A stretch of 64,000 nt of DNA from Fasciola hepatica (lineage: Eukaryota; Platyhelminthes; Trematoda; Plagiorchiida; Fasciolidae): assembly GCA_948099385.1 (NCBI GenBank), contig CANUEZ040000193.1, positions 1,314,501 through 1,378,500 of the forward strand, given 5' to 3'. The notes beneath the pieces are model-generated. The model made no database searches. It saw only the letters and a list, made by a program, of their open reading frames with translations, and was not told the origin of the DNA. Both the position numbers and the translations under genes were made by a program. Shown piece by piece: positions 1 to 12,640 of the stretch (position 1 is its first letter; every line of letters starts with the position of its first letter).

Positions 1-1073
1 AATCTCAAAGACAGAAATCAATTTAAACACTCATTGAGTGGACAACACGCATTTTGTCCATCCACTGCAAGAAATTGCAAGTAAGCTGATAAACCGGTTA
101 GTGCATTATAAGAACAGCGAGTCGGTGGGTGATTTCAGTGCTTCATCTACCGACCAATCACAACAACTTTCAAAACTCGGGGTAGAATATCTGGAGGTAT
201 AAACTTCTGTGTCATTCTTCACGAAGATTTTGAGAGAACGGAACTCTGGATGCACGTAAAAGACATGTTGAATAGAGTTACGAAATATTTCTCGACGATT
301 TTTCTCATGAACATCTGCTCTCAAATGTCGTTCATCTGGAGTTTGTCTGTCTGTGGATATACCCGTTGATCTTGTTGTTACTGCTTCAACAATTTCATTT
401 GCTCAAATATGAATCACACATGAGCTGGATCTGAGGCAGTGTCCTCAGAGACGTTGAATAGCTAGCTGCATGCGGTCTGTTTTCGAAGAAACCGATTTAT
501 TTCGATAAGATATTCATGTAACTCCGAGATATCTGATGAACTGGAATAGCGCCGGTGGTGTGAACCTTATACTTTCGTGCTCCTCTTCCCCATGGCTTAG
601 CTGAAAACAATCACCCTGATTTCATCATAAACATGGTGATAGAAATATCCCCAAGTAGGCTGAATGCAACAAGTCTAGAAAATACCAATGCACAATAATG
701 TCGGACTCATGGAGAACCATTGCATATATAATCCACATCATATTCTATTCTGATCCATGGGCAGGATTACATCTGCAACGTGGTTGTTCATGGTGAGCGT
801 TTTGAAGGAAAAATGCGACTAAATCTGACTGAATGTGAATGAAGTCTCGAGCTAGATTGTTCCCTACATTCCTACTGAACAGCTACAGTCAAAATGCGTA
901 TGCTGTGGTAAGACCGATTCCTTTTTCCTACGCGGGTACAATTATAGTATTTTCAAACATTGTATATTCAAATCACATCGAATATATCAACTCCAAAACA
1001 GAAGCATTCCTCCCAATAGTCAATGTTTGAAGTGAATAAGCAAGACTGGGGAATATTCTTGTATCGATAACAA

Positions 1074-1091
1074 GCGGAGCAGTAAGCTCTT

Positions 1092-1183
<92 letters not shown>

Positions 1184-1201
1184 AAGAGCTTACTGCTCCG
1201 C
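1074..1201. repeat. Perfect 128-bp palindrome with a (TA)n core
   Basis: A (TA)n tract at 1,095-1,180 is flanked by two 21-bp sequences (1,074-1,094 and 1,181-1,201) that are exact reverse complements, so the whole stretch can form one uninterrupted hairpin or cruciform. In the right arm the left flank resembles 42,350-42,380 and no mirrored flank follows. The right half therefore looks like a fold-back copy made in this copy of the unit. It lies inside an apparent Tyr-Ile repeat reading frame that is not a real gene. Confidence 0.9.
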
Positions 1202-4200
1202 AGAATGAATAACCCTAAGTGAGATATCGCTTGACTCTTTTTGATTCTGTTAGGGCACATTTGAAAAATGTGGTTTGCGAAACCACCGGTACTCTTCGTT
1301 ATGCGGAGTTTCTTTGAAAATACTCCTGCGATATACTTATGGGCACGATTCATTGCAGCCCGTGTCAACCAGTCCAAACAGCTTTGTGAAATCATCATCC
1401 TAATATCCAGTTTTTAAGGGGTGATCCTTTTTGAATCACATCTGTTTGAGATACTCAAAGTCTTGCTGCATATCATTGAAAATCAATCAGTAGGCAAACG
1501 TGCCACAATCTGATTTAGTTAGTTCACTGTTGCAGCATGAGAGCATGGGTGTTGAAAGCATACTCGTAAACCTAGATCTGCCAGAAGCTGGCGCAATTCA
1601 ATTTAATCCCCATCGTGTCTGCAGAGCCTCATTTAAACCTAACGGGAAGTCTTCTCCTAGCATGTGCTTATTACACCCCGTGATTGTTCATCTGTGTCAC
1701 AACGAAGCAATCTTTGTGTAAGTCATATGTATTGTTTCACGCCCGCCACATTTTGTTGTGTCATGAACTCGTAGGTGAATAACGCAAATGTTGTAAGGTT
1801 GACTTGTATATAGCGAAGGTTTTTAAACAAATCCTAAACTGTAATATCGTTTCTCAAATGTTGACTGAACCAGTAACTCAACAGAACAGATTACTTTTGC
1901 AGTGATTGGGTCCCCTCAAAAATTGGAGTATGTATTACTTGACAACATGAAAAGCATAAAGCATTTCCTTATCTTGAATAGTTTTATCTTCTCAGTCACG
2001 GTCGAGAAAGAGCAAGTTTTCATAATTTTACCGTTAAAAGGTGACCAAGCATTTGACCAAATGAATGTTTCGTTGGTGGCCAAGCCAGATAACGTGTGGC
2101 GCAGTTATCAGAATGAGACACGAAACATCATGTCGGAGATGAGATAAAATCAAGTCTTGATTATGACTGTCTCCAAACAAAAATAATAATGCAACTAACT
2201 GTTTCGGTTGGCCAATCCAGACGAAGCTGGCTGAGCAGAAATCCGGACAATTCTAACCGATGTCTCATGGGATCTTTCAAAAGCAAACCTGAATATATTG
2301 ACGGATATTGCGAGAAAACGAAAATGATACAAACCTGGATTTTGTTGAATATAATGTAAATTTATAAATTCATACCCATGAAGAAAGCCCTCCGAACCAC
2401 AATTGCGTAAATAGGCCACATTTCATTTGTGCAAATCATCACAGAACCACATCCTCTGCGATGAATTTTATTTGACCAATTTTCTATATTTATTGCGCTT
2501 GAGATGTATGAGAAACTCTGGTTTGCAGTAAAAAAATATTGTTTTTAATATCATTGGTCACAAAATGCAACATTGTAAGAAGTGTTGTAAAGGAAACTCC
2601 ATAACACCAAGGTGTGTTATGTTCCCGGTTGTAAGAATTCTAAGTGAAATCAGAATTTCCCCATTTTTCGCCTATCACTTCTGAGATGTCCATTTAATCT
2701 GACTGCAGCACCAAACAATTCCATGTGGAGGTCATTGATCGTCTTGAGTAAGTCATAGGCCACCGATGTTGCAATTTAAAGTGTTCCCAGTAACGGATCT
2801 TTAAAATGAATAGTTTGGATTTATATATTTCTCGGCAGAAATGTCTAAATACCTGAGATATTGTTATTGTAGCATGCAACTAGAAAATCGAATATTGTTC
2901 TCAAACATGTTATGGTGTACGCTGAACAGCCGCAAATATTGTAAACCAATAATTCAAACGATGTCCTACTCGAAATTATATACCATTTGCAGGCAAATAT
3001 TCTTGTCCTGTCGAACGAAGTCTACAATCACCCAATCTCCATGGAAGAGATTCTGAACTACACACCTAATATAATCTCACTTACTTGCAGCAACCAAGTG
3101 TTTTGTCTAATTAAGCAAGTAATACTGATTTCATTCAAAAGCGTATGGACGGGACATTGCATTTGCATGGATTTCAAGGCAGAGCCGTGTATACTCTATT
3201 ACTCTCCATGATTATTTCCATTATTTCCCCACAAACTTGAAGCGGAAGGGAAATCAAGTGAACGTGCCACACCTGTCGTGTTCCGCTTGACCAAGATTAT
3301 ATTCGATTCTGTGACTGACATCAAGCAAGGTTTTGATCATTTCCTCCAACTTTTCTAAACTTCTTCCCGAATCAACCGGAGAATGTCAAAAAACATTCAA
3401 GCCAATACAACTATACCTTAGGTGTTGGAAAACTATTTATATTCGATTAGTTTTATTTAATTAGGGGGTGACTGAGATGCTAGTGCATATCTACATTACA
3501 AAGAGCCAACAAAATTTTGCTTGTGTTCTTGGATGAGCTTTTATTGGTACTGGCTGAAAATCCATATTCAGTTTATGATTTGTAAACTAGTTTCCTAAAA
3601 TTCAGTTCAACGAACTTCTTCTTGTGTTCACCAGAAATCTTCCGATTGTCAACCGTAGTGATATATTTGACATCACTATAAGTTGCTAGAGTAGAGAGTC
3701 GTTCAGATTTTATCTGGTCGTGTGGAACTTGTCCAGAAATGTCACACATTCGCGTAGTGGTAATCTGGTACAATAGTCCATATGCTGTCACTGAAAATCA
3801 AAGGTATTTATTATTTTTCAATCGGGCTGTGAGGCCAGACATTGTTTGTGCCGGAGTTCTTCGAAGTACATGGTGGTTATACACACGATTTATATTCCTA
3901 CATATGCTGATGAGGATTTCTAATGTAATATATCCAAAAAGCGAAACAGGTATGCCATAGTTCACCAGGTGGGTGACTGAGATACATGGGATTTTATCGT
4001 TGAATTTACATTTTTCAAACCTCGCTAGTAACTGCTCTTCGCTGACCACGTATGAACAACAGTTGAGCAAAACACTTGATGGAATGTGAGGAAAACCGGT
4101 GAGCTTGCTTCAGTAATGTCTTCTTTTAAATAAATAAAGCAAGGGATGACATTCGTTCACGAAATGTTTAGGGGAATCGTCCATGGACGTTTCACGATTT

Positions 4201-5568
4201 TTTCTTTCTCTTACTTGCCAGCATGGTGAAAATTTCCCTCCATGAAAGAGCATTTATCTTATCACTGTGAAAGCATATTGATCGTTTAATGGATCAAGCT
4301 CATGTGACCTCAATTTGAGATCATACTCCAAAAACGTGGACAGCCTTTTCCTTGTGAACAAACAGACAACCGAGAAAGTGGTGATAAAACACCAGACGAT
4401 ACAGTGTTGTCTAAATGATTTTGTTTTGCGCTTGTTTATTTCCACTACGCAGAAATAGAACAGAAACTTCAACAGAAGTAATTGATCCAGGCTAGATACA
4501 TATTTACACCTGAATGCTGAGAAGCGCATAATATGATTATTATTCGAATGGCTTTAAATTTATTTATAATAGATTTTTCAATGATCTGTGTGTCTAGGAA
4601 CAACCTTTTTAACCAAAGTCAGCTAGGTTAAGCAATACCAACTTCGCACTAAGTATTACGATTCACCGTGGAATTACTTCATTCGCGATTTTTATAAGTC
4701 CAACTTATTTCAATGGTTGTGTAAAGAAAGTTACGAACCTAAAGCTTTCAACGAAGAAAATCATTTTTCATCCTCATTTTGACTGCCGTTGTATGTGAAT
4801 ATGCATGGAGAGAGCCTCTACAAAGGGGTCAAGTACATTTCTAACCGGAAAACACGAGTATTAGAACCAATTTTGTGAAAAACAACCAGCAACAGAGAAG
4901 GCCCATACATGACTCAGTCAGTCATGAATTCGTTAGTCCTGTTGTTCACGTGTTCCTCTGCAGAATGTCACGGATGGATGTCATTATAATTACCAAGGGT
5001 GTATTTATCTCATATGCGAAAATTTGCATTACCTGCTCTCAGTGTGATGGTACCTCACACATGCTACAATTCGCACCAAATTACAAAATATCGGACATCT
5101 CTGATGGGACTTAAAAAGAAAACTCGAAAATCAGCTCACAGTTCAGATGAAAGCCTGCAAATGTAGCTGGTAACTAATTTCTCTTGTATTAAGCTTCATC
5201 TCAGATATGCTGGATACACTGTTGCTTAATTACTTACCCATTGTTAAATATGTTTAGGCGTTTGACCGGAATAATTGTGAGCTGTTCCTGAGTACTTCTG
5301 GTTTTCCCAAGTTGCCTGTGGACCAGTGTTTCAGTGTACAGGGGACCCCCTTCCCCGTTGTTTAATTCACATTTGGGCCATGTACCTTAGGTCATACGAC
5401 GTTGTTTATTTTCCCAGAACCAGGACCTTTGTGTCCAGTTTATGCTTATTTTCCTCACTAGTCCAACCTCGATGCCGTTGACATTCGCACTGTTGACGTA
5501 GCACACTCTACCTTTAGCCTGGCCCGGAAAGCCTTTCTCAGTCGTCTGGTTTGTCGCAAACTCGTTGA

Positions 5569-5589
5569 CACACACACACACACACACAC
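5569..5589. repeat. (CA)n microsatellite
   Basis: A run of about ten CA units sits in copy A. The left arm has a shorter GT run at the equivalent place near 17,742-17,750. It is next to the junction where copy A and the left arm stop matching. Confidence 0.85.
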
Positions 5590-5639
5590 CTGTTAGTGGA
5601 CATTTCACGGAGTCTGTGAGTCTGGTTAAACTTTTCCGC

Positions 5640-6720
5640 TAGTTCATCTATGTGAACTTATTTGTCAATCATAATGAAAATGTCGTTCACATACGGTCAG
5701 TAACTTGGTAGACTTTCTATGGTGTTTTGAGTACCCTATTCTCCAGCTTGGCAACGAAGATTTCGGCAAGTAGGGGTCCCAGAGGCGAGCCCATGGCAGC
5801 TCCATCAGTTTGTCGGTAAAGCTTTCTGTTGAAGCCCGAACTGAACAGTTAGCGTACATCGTAGTAGTAGTTCTTTCAGACTGGCCACCGGAATACCAAC
5901 TTTTATTTCGTTTTCGATTATATAATTGATCAAATATTCGATAATTTCTAGAAGTGGGAAACTCGTAAATAGTGATGTTACGTCCAGAGATGCCATTTTT
6001 TTAAAGTCCTATCGTATTTTGTTCTTTTATTATTTCTACGAACTGAAATGTGTCATTAAGGCTGTATTGAGCAATGCTTCTGCGCACTGGTTCCAGTATA
6101 TCGGCGAGCCAATGAGCAGTAGAGTGGTAGGGAGAGTTGCTCATATCAAGTATCGGTCTTAGTGGTACTCCCGATCTATGTATCTTCGGTAAGCCATAAA
6201 GACGAGGAATACCAGTGCCAGTAGGTCGTACCTGTTCATAATTGTCATTCGAAATATAATTCTGATCTTCCAATAGTCTCAGTGCTGCAGTTAGTTGTTC
6301 TTCCACTGTCTTGGTTCTGTCTTTCTCTCCTTTGAAATCTGTAAATTTTGTCGAGTCACTTAGAATGGTATCCATTTTATCAATGTAGCCTTTGCGATTC
6401 GCTAGCACAACTCCTGAGCCTTTATCAGGCCTGGCAATTACAATGTTTTTATTTCCCCTTAGAACCCTTAATGCTTTCCTGTGTCGGTTACTGACAGAGC
6501 TTCTAAATTTCTTATGGGTTCGATGGTACTGATAAAAACAGTCAACAAGGGAGGATTTGAAATCTTCAATCGCCTCTTGTGATGTCGCTGCTAGTGAACG
6601 AGTTTGAGCGTATAAATTTTCAAACTGAACTTCTATATCTAGTTTATCATTCCTCAGCGTTGGACAACAGAAACTCAAACCTAGTGATAACACTTCCAGA
6701 AGTGGTGCATCCATAAACAA
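5640..6720 (-). pseudogene. Penelope-like element reverse transcriptase, decayed
   Basis: Read from high to low coordinate, this is the RT of a Penelope-like element, a retroelement class that pairs RT with a GIY-YIG endonuclease. Residues 1-239 of the first frame (6,720-6,001) carry the motifs PDKGSGVV, RLYGLPKIHR and PLRPILDMSNSPYH, which are typical of this RT family. The reading then shifts frame: 5,996-5,930 has SLDVTSLFTSFPLLEI, and near 5,820-5,760 another frame has a [17 protein letters not shown] motif. A broken version of the YVNDIF catalytic box follows near 5,690. At least two frameshifts and several stops make it inactive. No endonuclease domain follows. The fragment interrupts copy A between 5,606 and about 6,800, where the left arm instead carries 17,303-17,718. 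Confidence 0.9.
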
Positions 6721-8014
6721 ACTAGAAAAGTAGTGAATATAACGCTCTGGATTTGTTGGGAGATTGGTCCGTGGTTTTGACTCGTTTATAGTGTCCTGAT
6801 CACAAATACTTGACTGCGTGGTTCATCTGTGTGCATCTCTCTTCCTTGATTTGGTTGGTTCCCGTTTGAGCGGCATGTCACTGTAATCTCTGCCCGCTCA
6901 CGTTAGTCACATGTTGACCTTCATTGCATTTCGTCTGATTGTCGGTGACCAGGTTCATTGGCATTATTGGACATAGACGAGTGCTGTCTTGAACGCTCCA
7001 TGGTACGGCTGCGGCTGCCTCAGTTGACGCTGACGGTGCTTTTTGCCACTGTAAGCAACTCTTTGGACACAGCTGCAAGCTATCTTATTCCCTCCGGAAT
7101 GTTGATCATTTTCACGCATTATTCTTGCATCGAAAGATGCACCTCATTTGGGAAGGTGCATTAAAAGACTATCATACCCGAGATACCTGACGAATTGAGG
7201 TTTGTATTATTCAATACCTTTAAGCATCGATTATTTATTATTAGAACCGTATACCTAGACAGTATCGGTGTTCATTACGTTCGATCCGGGGCTTTACGCG
7301 TATCTCAGTCGTTCGGTCACTCACGGAAGGAGAGTCTCAATCTAATTCCGTGCGCGGAATTACCACCCATAATATTGCAAATGATGGCACGAAAGTATGA
7401 AAATCGCTCGAAAATAAATCATATCTCATAGTTAAGTGTAACAGTTTTACCAACAGAAACGTACATGGGTATATGACTTCTGGAAATCACAAAGCAAAAA
7501 CTTAGTCACGGATAATCCAAAATCGAAAGAAGCTTGGAGGATAAATCACAGAACACGTTAGTTTCACTGATTATATCAACCAAACGGAAAGATACGAGGA
7601 TGCTGAGCACAAACCATGGCGACATTCGATTGACAAGATCGAGCGAGATGCCCAATACGCCAACCTCTTTTTAGACAGGACCAAGAAATTCGAATGACCA
7701 GTGCAAATGAAGTAAATAAGTGCGAACTTAGGTGACTCACTGATCACATTTTGCTGTAAACAACCATAATAAACCGGTTTCGAGAAGGCCGTTTTTATGT
7801 CTACCCACGCAGATACACACAGATACATTTAGACAAACGAAACAGGATTGTAAGACTCTTCTAGCCCTCAAATTAACCAGAGATACCGATGGATGAGGTC
7901 AAAATGTTTCAAACATTACTGCTGATTGGCGGTGCAACTAAGTAAACGAGGTTAAAACTAAGTTAGATAAACTTCATTTTCCCATTTCTACACTGTCACG
8001 GACTGTACAACAGT

Positions 8015-8545
8015 TTGTGTGACAAATGCTTTTTCTCTAAATTATATTTGGTAAGGGCGTATTACCACATTCCCAACCCTCCTGAAGATGTTCCCAAGAC
8101 AGCAATCAAGATATCATTCGGGCGCTATGAATTCTTCTGCATGCCTTCTAGCTTGCGCAACGCCGCTCAAATACTCCAGCGATTCATGGATCGAGTTTTC
8201 CGTGGTCTCGATTTTACTTCCGTTTATACTGATGACGTTCTCGTTGCTAGCACGGACGAAAACCAACATGGTAAACATTTGCGCCAGGTATACCACGGAT
8301 TCCAAGATTGTCGGATCTCAGTCAATACCTTCAAATGTATGCTCGGTGAAAAATCTGTTGATTTCTTTGGTCATCATGTTGACAGTGAAGGTATCCGACC
8401 ACTCCAAAACTAAATGAATGCTACCCAGGACTATCCGAAACCCTAATCGTTCAAGAGGCTCCGTCGTTTCCTGGGCATTGTCGACCACTATCATCGGTCC
8501 ATTCAAAAGTGTTCGGAGATCTTTTAACCAGTTACTGAACTTTTT
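8015..8545 (+). pseudogene. Gypsy reverse transcriptase domain, inactivated
   Basis: The open frame 8,015-8,413 shows VRAYYHIP, the PEDVPKTAI box, LRNAAQILQRFMDRVFRGL, and the YTDDVLVAS catalytic motif with both aspartates, then FFGHHVDSEGIRPL. The first catalytic aspartate (family form KIDLVRAY) is replaced by tyrosine (KLYLVRAY), which should abolish activity. In another frame, 8,414-8,545 continues the RT connection region (FKRLRRFLGIVDHYHRSIQK) with stops. The shift near 8,413 and the lost aspartate both mark it as dead. Confidence 0.9.
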
Positions 8546-8960
8546 AGGAAAACGTTGCACTAGTTCTCAATGACTTATGAAGCTAAATCAGCACTCCAAG
8601 AGGCTAACCGATCATTGTCCAAAGTTCGCACGCTCGCACACTTAAGCAATGATGACAACGCTATTCTCATATTGTGGACGGATGCCTTGAAAATAGCTCT
8701 TGGCGCTGAACTGCTGCAGATTGTAAATTGGGTCAGACAGTCCTTGTCATTTTTCTCTCAAATACTGCAACCGCCTCAGACTCGACGAAGCACTATAAGC
8801 CGCCGATTGCTTGCAAACTGTCTTGTATTAAAAACACTTCCGACATATTTTGGAAGGTGGGTGCTTTATTCTATAGACCGATCATAAGCCTTCGACTTAT
8901 GCATTGGCCTCAAGCAGCAACCCTTATCTACCCATTGAAATTGAGCACCTCGACCACACT
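8546..8960 (+). pseudogene. Gypsy RT connection and RNase H region, frameshifted
   Basis: The frame 8,570-8,887 carries LSKVRTLAHLSNDDNAIL, then WTDALKIALGAELLQIVN, equivalent to the family's DASDxAxGAVLQQ motif with the second conserved Asp-Ser altered. It continues with WVRQSLSFFSQ and RRSTISRRLLANCL. A shift near 8,880 moves the reading to the frame of 8,728-9,012. Gypsy elements normally place RNase H here, between RT and integrase. Confidence 0.75.
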
Positions 8961-9237
8961 TCCCAATGTATCACCGATATTAGGTATATACAGGGGTCCG
9001 GCAATCTTGTGACTGACGCCCTCGTTCACCCCAGGTATACGTTCACTAACCGTCCCAGCAGCACTCTGTTGGTCCGATATAGCATAGGCTTAAAAGAATG
9101 ACCAAGAACTGCACAGCTACCACTCTTCTTCCTCCCTGATCTTAAAACACTTACCTCTACCTGACGGAAATGGTACAATTGTTTTTGATGTCTCCACTGG
9201 CAAGCCTCGGCCGTTTGTTCCCTGTTCCTTTCGTCGC

Positions 9238-9890
9238 TTGAGTTGTACGTATAGACATGCCATATCCCATCCTGGAATACGCGCCTCCTTCATACTCGTT
9301 CCTGATCTCTACGTTTGGCGAAATATGGATACAGACGTTCGTATTTGGTCTAAAATGTGTATACCCTGTCAAGGGAGCAAGATTCATCGGCATATCCTTT
9401 CCGCCCTCGTCCGAATACCCACGGACAATGCGCTTTTTCTCATGGCCACTTAGATATTGTTGGTCCCTTACCACTAGCCGACGGACACCGTTGTCTTCTC
9501 ATTTGTGTAGATCGTTTTACGCGTTAGCCTGTGGCTGTCTTCATAGCTGACACCTACAGTGAAACAATTTCCAAAATATTTTTTCACTATTGGATTTCTA
9601 TGTTTGGTGTTCCATCTATGATCACCACAGTCAGAGGTAAACAATTTCAATCCAAACTCTTCCGTGATTTAAGTTCTTTCGTTAGTTTCCAACATCGTCG
9701 TACAACGGCACATCAACCATCATCAAATGGATATGTGGAACGCTTTCATAGACAATTGAAAGCTTCCCTTTCAGCGTCAGCCGTTTCACTACACGTTTCT
9801 CAGAGGAATCTTTCGAGCCAATGTAACATCGTGCGAATTCGAACATTCTTCACCACATTTCGTTTCGCTATCGGTGTTTTCAACAAATGA
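9238..9890 (+). pseudogene. Gypsy integrase, frameshifted
   Basis: The frame 9,238-9,453 carries the end of the HHCC zinc finger: HAISHPGIRA, then DVRIWSKMCIPCQGSKIHRH. The core follows in a different frame near 9,450-9,530 (GHLDIVGPLPLADGH, first catalytic Asp, then a stop). It continues in 9,531-9,890 with FGVPSMITTVRGKQF, where the second catalytic Asp has become Val, and NGYVERFHRQLKASL with the catalytic Glu. Loss of the middle Asp, plus stops and shifts, makes it inactive. Confidence 0.9.
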
Positions 9891-10241
9891 ACCAGCGTAA
9901 TTCCTACTGACACTGAGTTTGGCACTAGAAAAGTTCACGTCTTGATCCTCATATTTTTCCCGTCAATCTTTGGACGAATCTGTTGTATCGACTTTGAAGC
10001 ACTTCGCGTGTTAGCAAAGTGGACTGCTTTACCCTACTCCGTTCCAGGTAATCTGTCCTGCCATCACCGATTGCTTCTTTCCGTCTTCAATTTCAGGAGA
10101 TATAGTTGCTTGTTCTGCTCAAGCGAACAAATCTGTTCATCTTGGGAAGAAGAAAGCTTGAGAGGGACTTTTGTGATAAGCCTATCCTCAATTACACGGC
10201 AAGTCTGTCAAGTGATTTACAGGACCTTGAATTGGTTGTGA

Positions 10242-11329
10242 CTAATGCTCACTGTCAATGTGGCTGCTGATATAACTGAATATTAGTGTCGTAGAAAACG
10301 TTGAACCAAACTTCTCGATTTTTAGGACTCGTTGAACTACTTGTTGTTCAGTATCCATTGTAACCAACCCCATCTGTTGTTGAATCCTTAAAAGTTATAT
10401 CCTGTTAATATATAATTCGCTTTCACGAAGTGTGAGTATCTGAACCCATTTGTATTATTTCCTCCTTATTTATCCGATCACCTCTTCTCACTAACCAATC
10501 ACTTACTCTGAATATTCGTTTCTGTGTGACTCACATCGTGCCACGGTGGGGATGTGGGGAAACAAGGACACACCTATGTGAGGAATCCAAGAGCCCGGCT
10601 GGATACAAGACCCTGTGCTTTTTATAACCAACTCAGATAAACTCGCTAAATTCGATGATCCCCGTATGGGTCATGACATATAAATGAGTGATTGGAGCGG
10701 TCGCGTCTTTGTATACGGGATCCCGTACAACGTTGTAGATTGGACAGTTTACACAGTGACATTTCTAGAATGTGAAATAACGTTCAGCGAATTACCTCAT
10801 GAATGCGAGGCTCTCCTTAAAGATAAAAAGTGAGCCCTTACTTCGTAAACTGGAAAATAAGAGGTCAAGACGGATAAAGCGAAGTCCACCTATCTTGGCA
10901 GCCGTTGTCAAATCGCTTATCTGACCATCGATCAATGGGAATATAGCGACCGGAATACCTTAACAGTTGGCTGCCACGTTGTAAAAAATAATCAATAACT
11001 TGTCAGATCACACAAAGTGAGACCCTCTTCAGCTAACGGAGCAGTCGTTTTCGGTGCAACTCAAACTGGACCGAATTTTATTGATCGGTCCGGCATAGGG
11101 TTTATCAACCAAGCCGGTCCACTAAGGCTTGAACCTAACAGGACGCCCAAGTTCATGAATGTTCCATTTTCGCTTTAAATAATACTCAGTAGTTTCTTTA
11201 AATACGCAGTTGTTTTGGCGTGTTGCATTGTTGTCTTCTGATTCGTCATTGCGGACTGGAGCGACTGGAGTCGCGAACTGAGATTAGGTATGTCGGTTTC
11301 TAGTTCAGATCGTGGAAAAGAACTCGTGT
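10242..11329. other. Unassigned stretch after the gypsy remnant
   Basis: No reading frame here was recognised and no repeat copy elsewhere in the window was seen. Part of it could be an LTR belonging to the primer-binding-site-like motif that follows at 11,340, but I could not find a second copy to prove it. Confidence 0.4.
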
Positions 11330-11330
11330 G

Positions 11331-11354
11331 TCATAACAGTGGCGCCAACAGGTA
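11331..11354 (+). promoter_or_regulatory. Possible LTR 3' end and primer-binding site
   Basis: A sequence ending in CA at 11,338 is followed after one base by TGGCGCC at 11,340-11,346 and then AACAGG. LTRs usually end in CA, and many retroelement primer-binding sites begin TGGCGCC, as in lysine-tRNA-primed elements. The match beyond the first bases is imperfect. It could mark the 5' end of the LTR element whose possible C-terminus lies at 12.65-12.85 kb, but no second LTR was found. Confidence 0.35.
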
Positions 11355-12640
11355 TCCCAACTAAAACCTGAATACTTTCAGCCAGGTAGCGCAATTCATA
11401 ACCAAGCCTAGTGGACAAACTCCCGGAGCACATAGCAAGAACTTGGTAACTATGACGCCGCTTAGAGTTCAACCAAAGAAACTGAATTAGATACGGGTTT
11501 TGGATTATACGGCTGAGAATCAGGGACTTCAGTGGAAGGATTGCACAATGCTAGAACCACATCCGATCACCCCTCTTTTCAAGGTTCGCTGTCGATACAG
11601 ATGGGGCCACGTTGCCATTTCAATATATATGCAAGATATCATACTGCAATTTGACATATATCTCAGTTTTTTCTTATGTTGATTAAGAGTGAGTTTCGAT
11701 CAACAGAATGGATGTCTGAAAGCCATACTATTCTTCAAATTATCCCAGAGGCAGGGAGATATGGTGGAGTGCGAGCAGTCCATGAAACGCACCTCTGAGG
11801 AAACTGGAACCGATAAGACTGCACGATCAATGACCAGCAAGAGAATCATGTCCATTGAGGCGACCCTGTGTGACACCAGTTAGGTTTTCGTTTTTCTTGT
11901 TTCTAGCGGGTGGAATTCGCTTCATCTGTCCAGGCAGATATTGGGAAGAGATGGTGATCTAGATGGTGATTATAGCAAAGCATGGCAAATGTGGCCTAAC
12001 GGTTAGTCACTGCCGGAAGTGTTAAAAACGATGGAGTATTTCGCCCGCTAGATCACTGCAGTATATACGTTTACTGTTTTCGTAGTATGAGTAGCTGTGT
12101 CGTTGAAACGATGTTTCGTTTCAATAAGCTGGAACACAGCCTACTACACCGACTCCATAGTCGTTTTACATTACACCCAAAACATCGGTACTCGATTCAT
12201 TACTTTCGCGGAAAATCGTCCACCAGTGATGCACGAGGGGGCGAGAACTGTCCCTTTCTCACCAAGGGCGATCGGGTGTGATACCTGAGCACAGAGAAAT
12301 CGAACAGCGAACGCCGTAGACAGACTGGAATCCTAATTCACCAACGTGCAATTTGACAGTACTGACCCATGTTTCAGCTGTCCTGCAAGCTGACAGCACC
12401 ATCCTGGATATGGGACAGGAGATTGGCGCGGTTTTGATATTTTTGTGCCCAGACATTGTGGGACATGTTCCAACCACTGCAGTCTTCGGGGTTGGAGGAA
12501 CACTGAGAGCTTTTCGTTGTCGAAGCACCGTTATCTTATTCTCTCGTTTGGAAGTTTTTCTGGCCCTCAATGAGGTACAGCTAACAAGGTCGAATGCGGG
12601 TGGGGAGACACTGAGGGCGCTGACAAACAACTACCTTATC
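11355..12640. other. Unassigned stretch with short open frames
   Basis: Several frames of 60-180 codons are open on both strands, including the first 95 codons of a frame starting at 12,353. None shows a motif I can name. If the TGGCGCC site is real, this should be a strongly shortened internal region of an LTR element. Confidence 0.35.

Larger units (their letters stand above)
1..7985 (+). repeat. Copy A: third, compact copy of the palindrome arm unit
   Basis: This stretch is collinear with the right arm, in the same orientation, but lacks large blocks. Position 1 matches 41,159, and 1-1,094 matches 41,159-42,403 at roughly 80-90%. After a (TA)n tract, 1,202-1,795 matches 45,018-45,644; 1,797-2,066 matches 48,112-48,386; 2,067-4,107 matches 52,215-54,250 at about 95%, with some 120-bp stretches identical; 4,108-5,605 matches about 59,308-60,660. 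From 6,803 to 7,985 it matches, inverted, 16,103-17,302 of the left arm, a part missing from the right arm. Blocks absent from A but present in both arms are read as later insertions. The unit may begin before the window. Alignment was by eye, so boundaries are good to tens of bases. Confidence 0.85.
7986..10240 (+). mobile_element. Ty3/gypsy LTR retrotransposon remnant (possibly CsRn1-like)
   Basis: The inverted homology between copy A and the left arm ends at about 7,985, and a gypsy pol region begins almost at once. It contains RT, RNase H and integrase in the Ty3/gypsy order, broken by frameshifts and stops. The gag and protease parts are missing, so the element is 5'-truncated or was cut by rearrangement. 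No LTR pair was found by eye. The CsRn1 assignment rests only on general wording of the motifs and on the likely trematode host. From 9,900 to 10,240 a reading frame follows the integrase that I cannot assign. Confidence 0.85.

Noticed and set aside
3907..3952. Hammerhead-like words CTGATGAG ... CGAAAC in copy A (also in the arms near 54,057 and 25,440)
   Set aside because: No stem II can form next to the two core words and no stem I partner was found.
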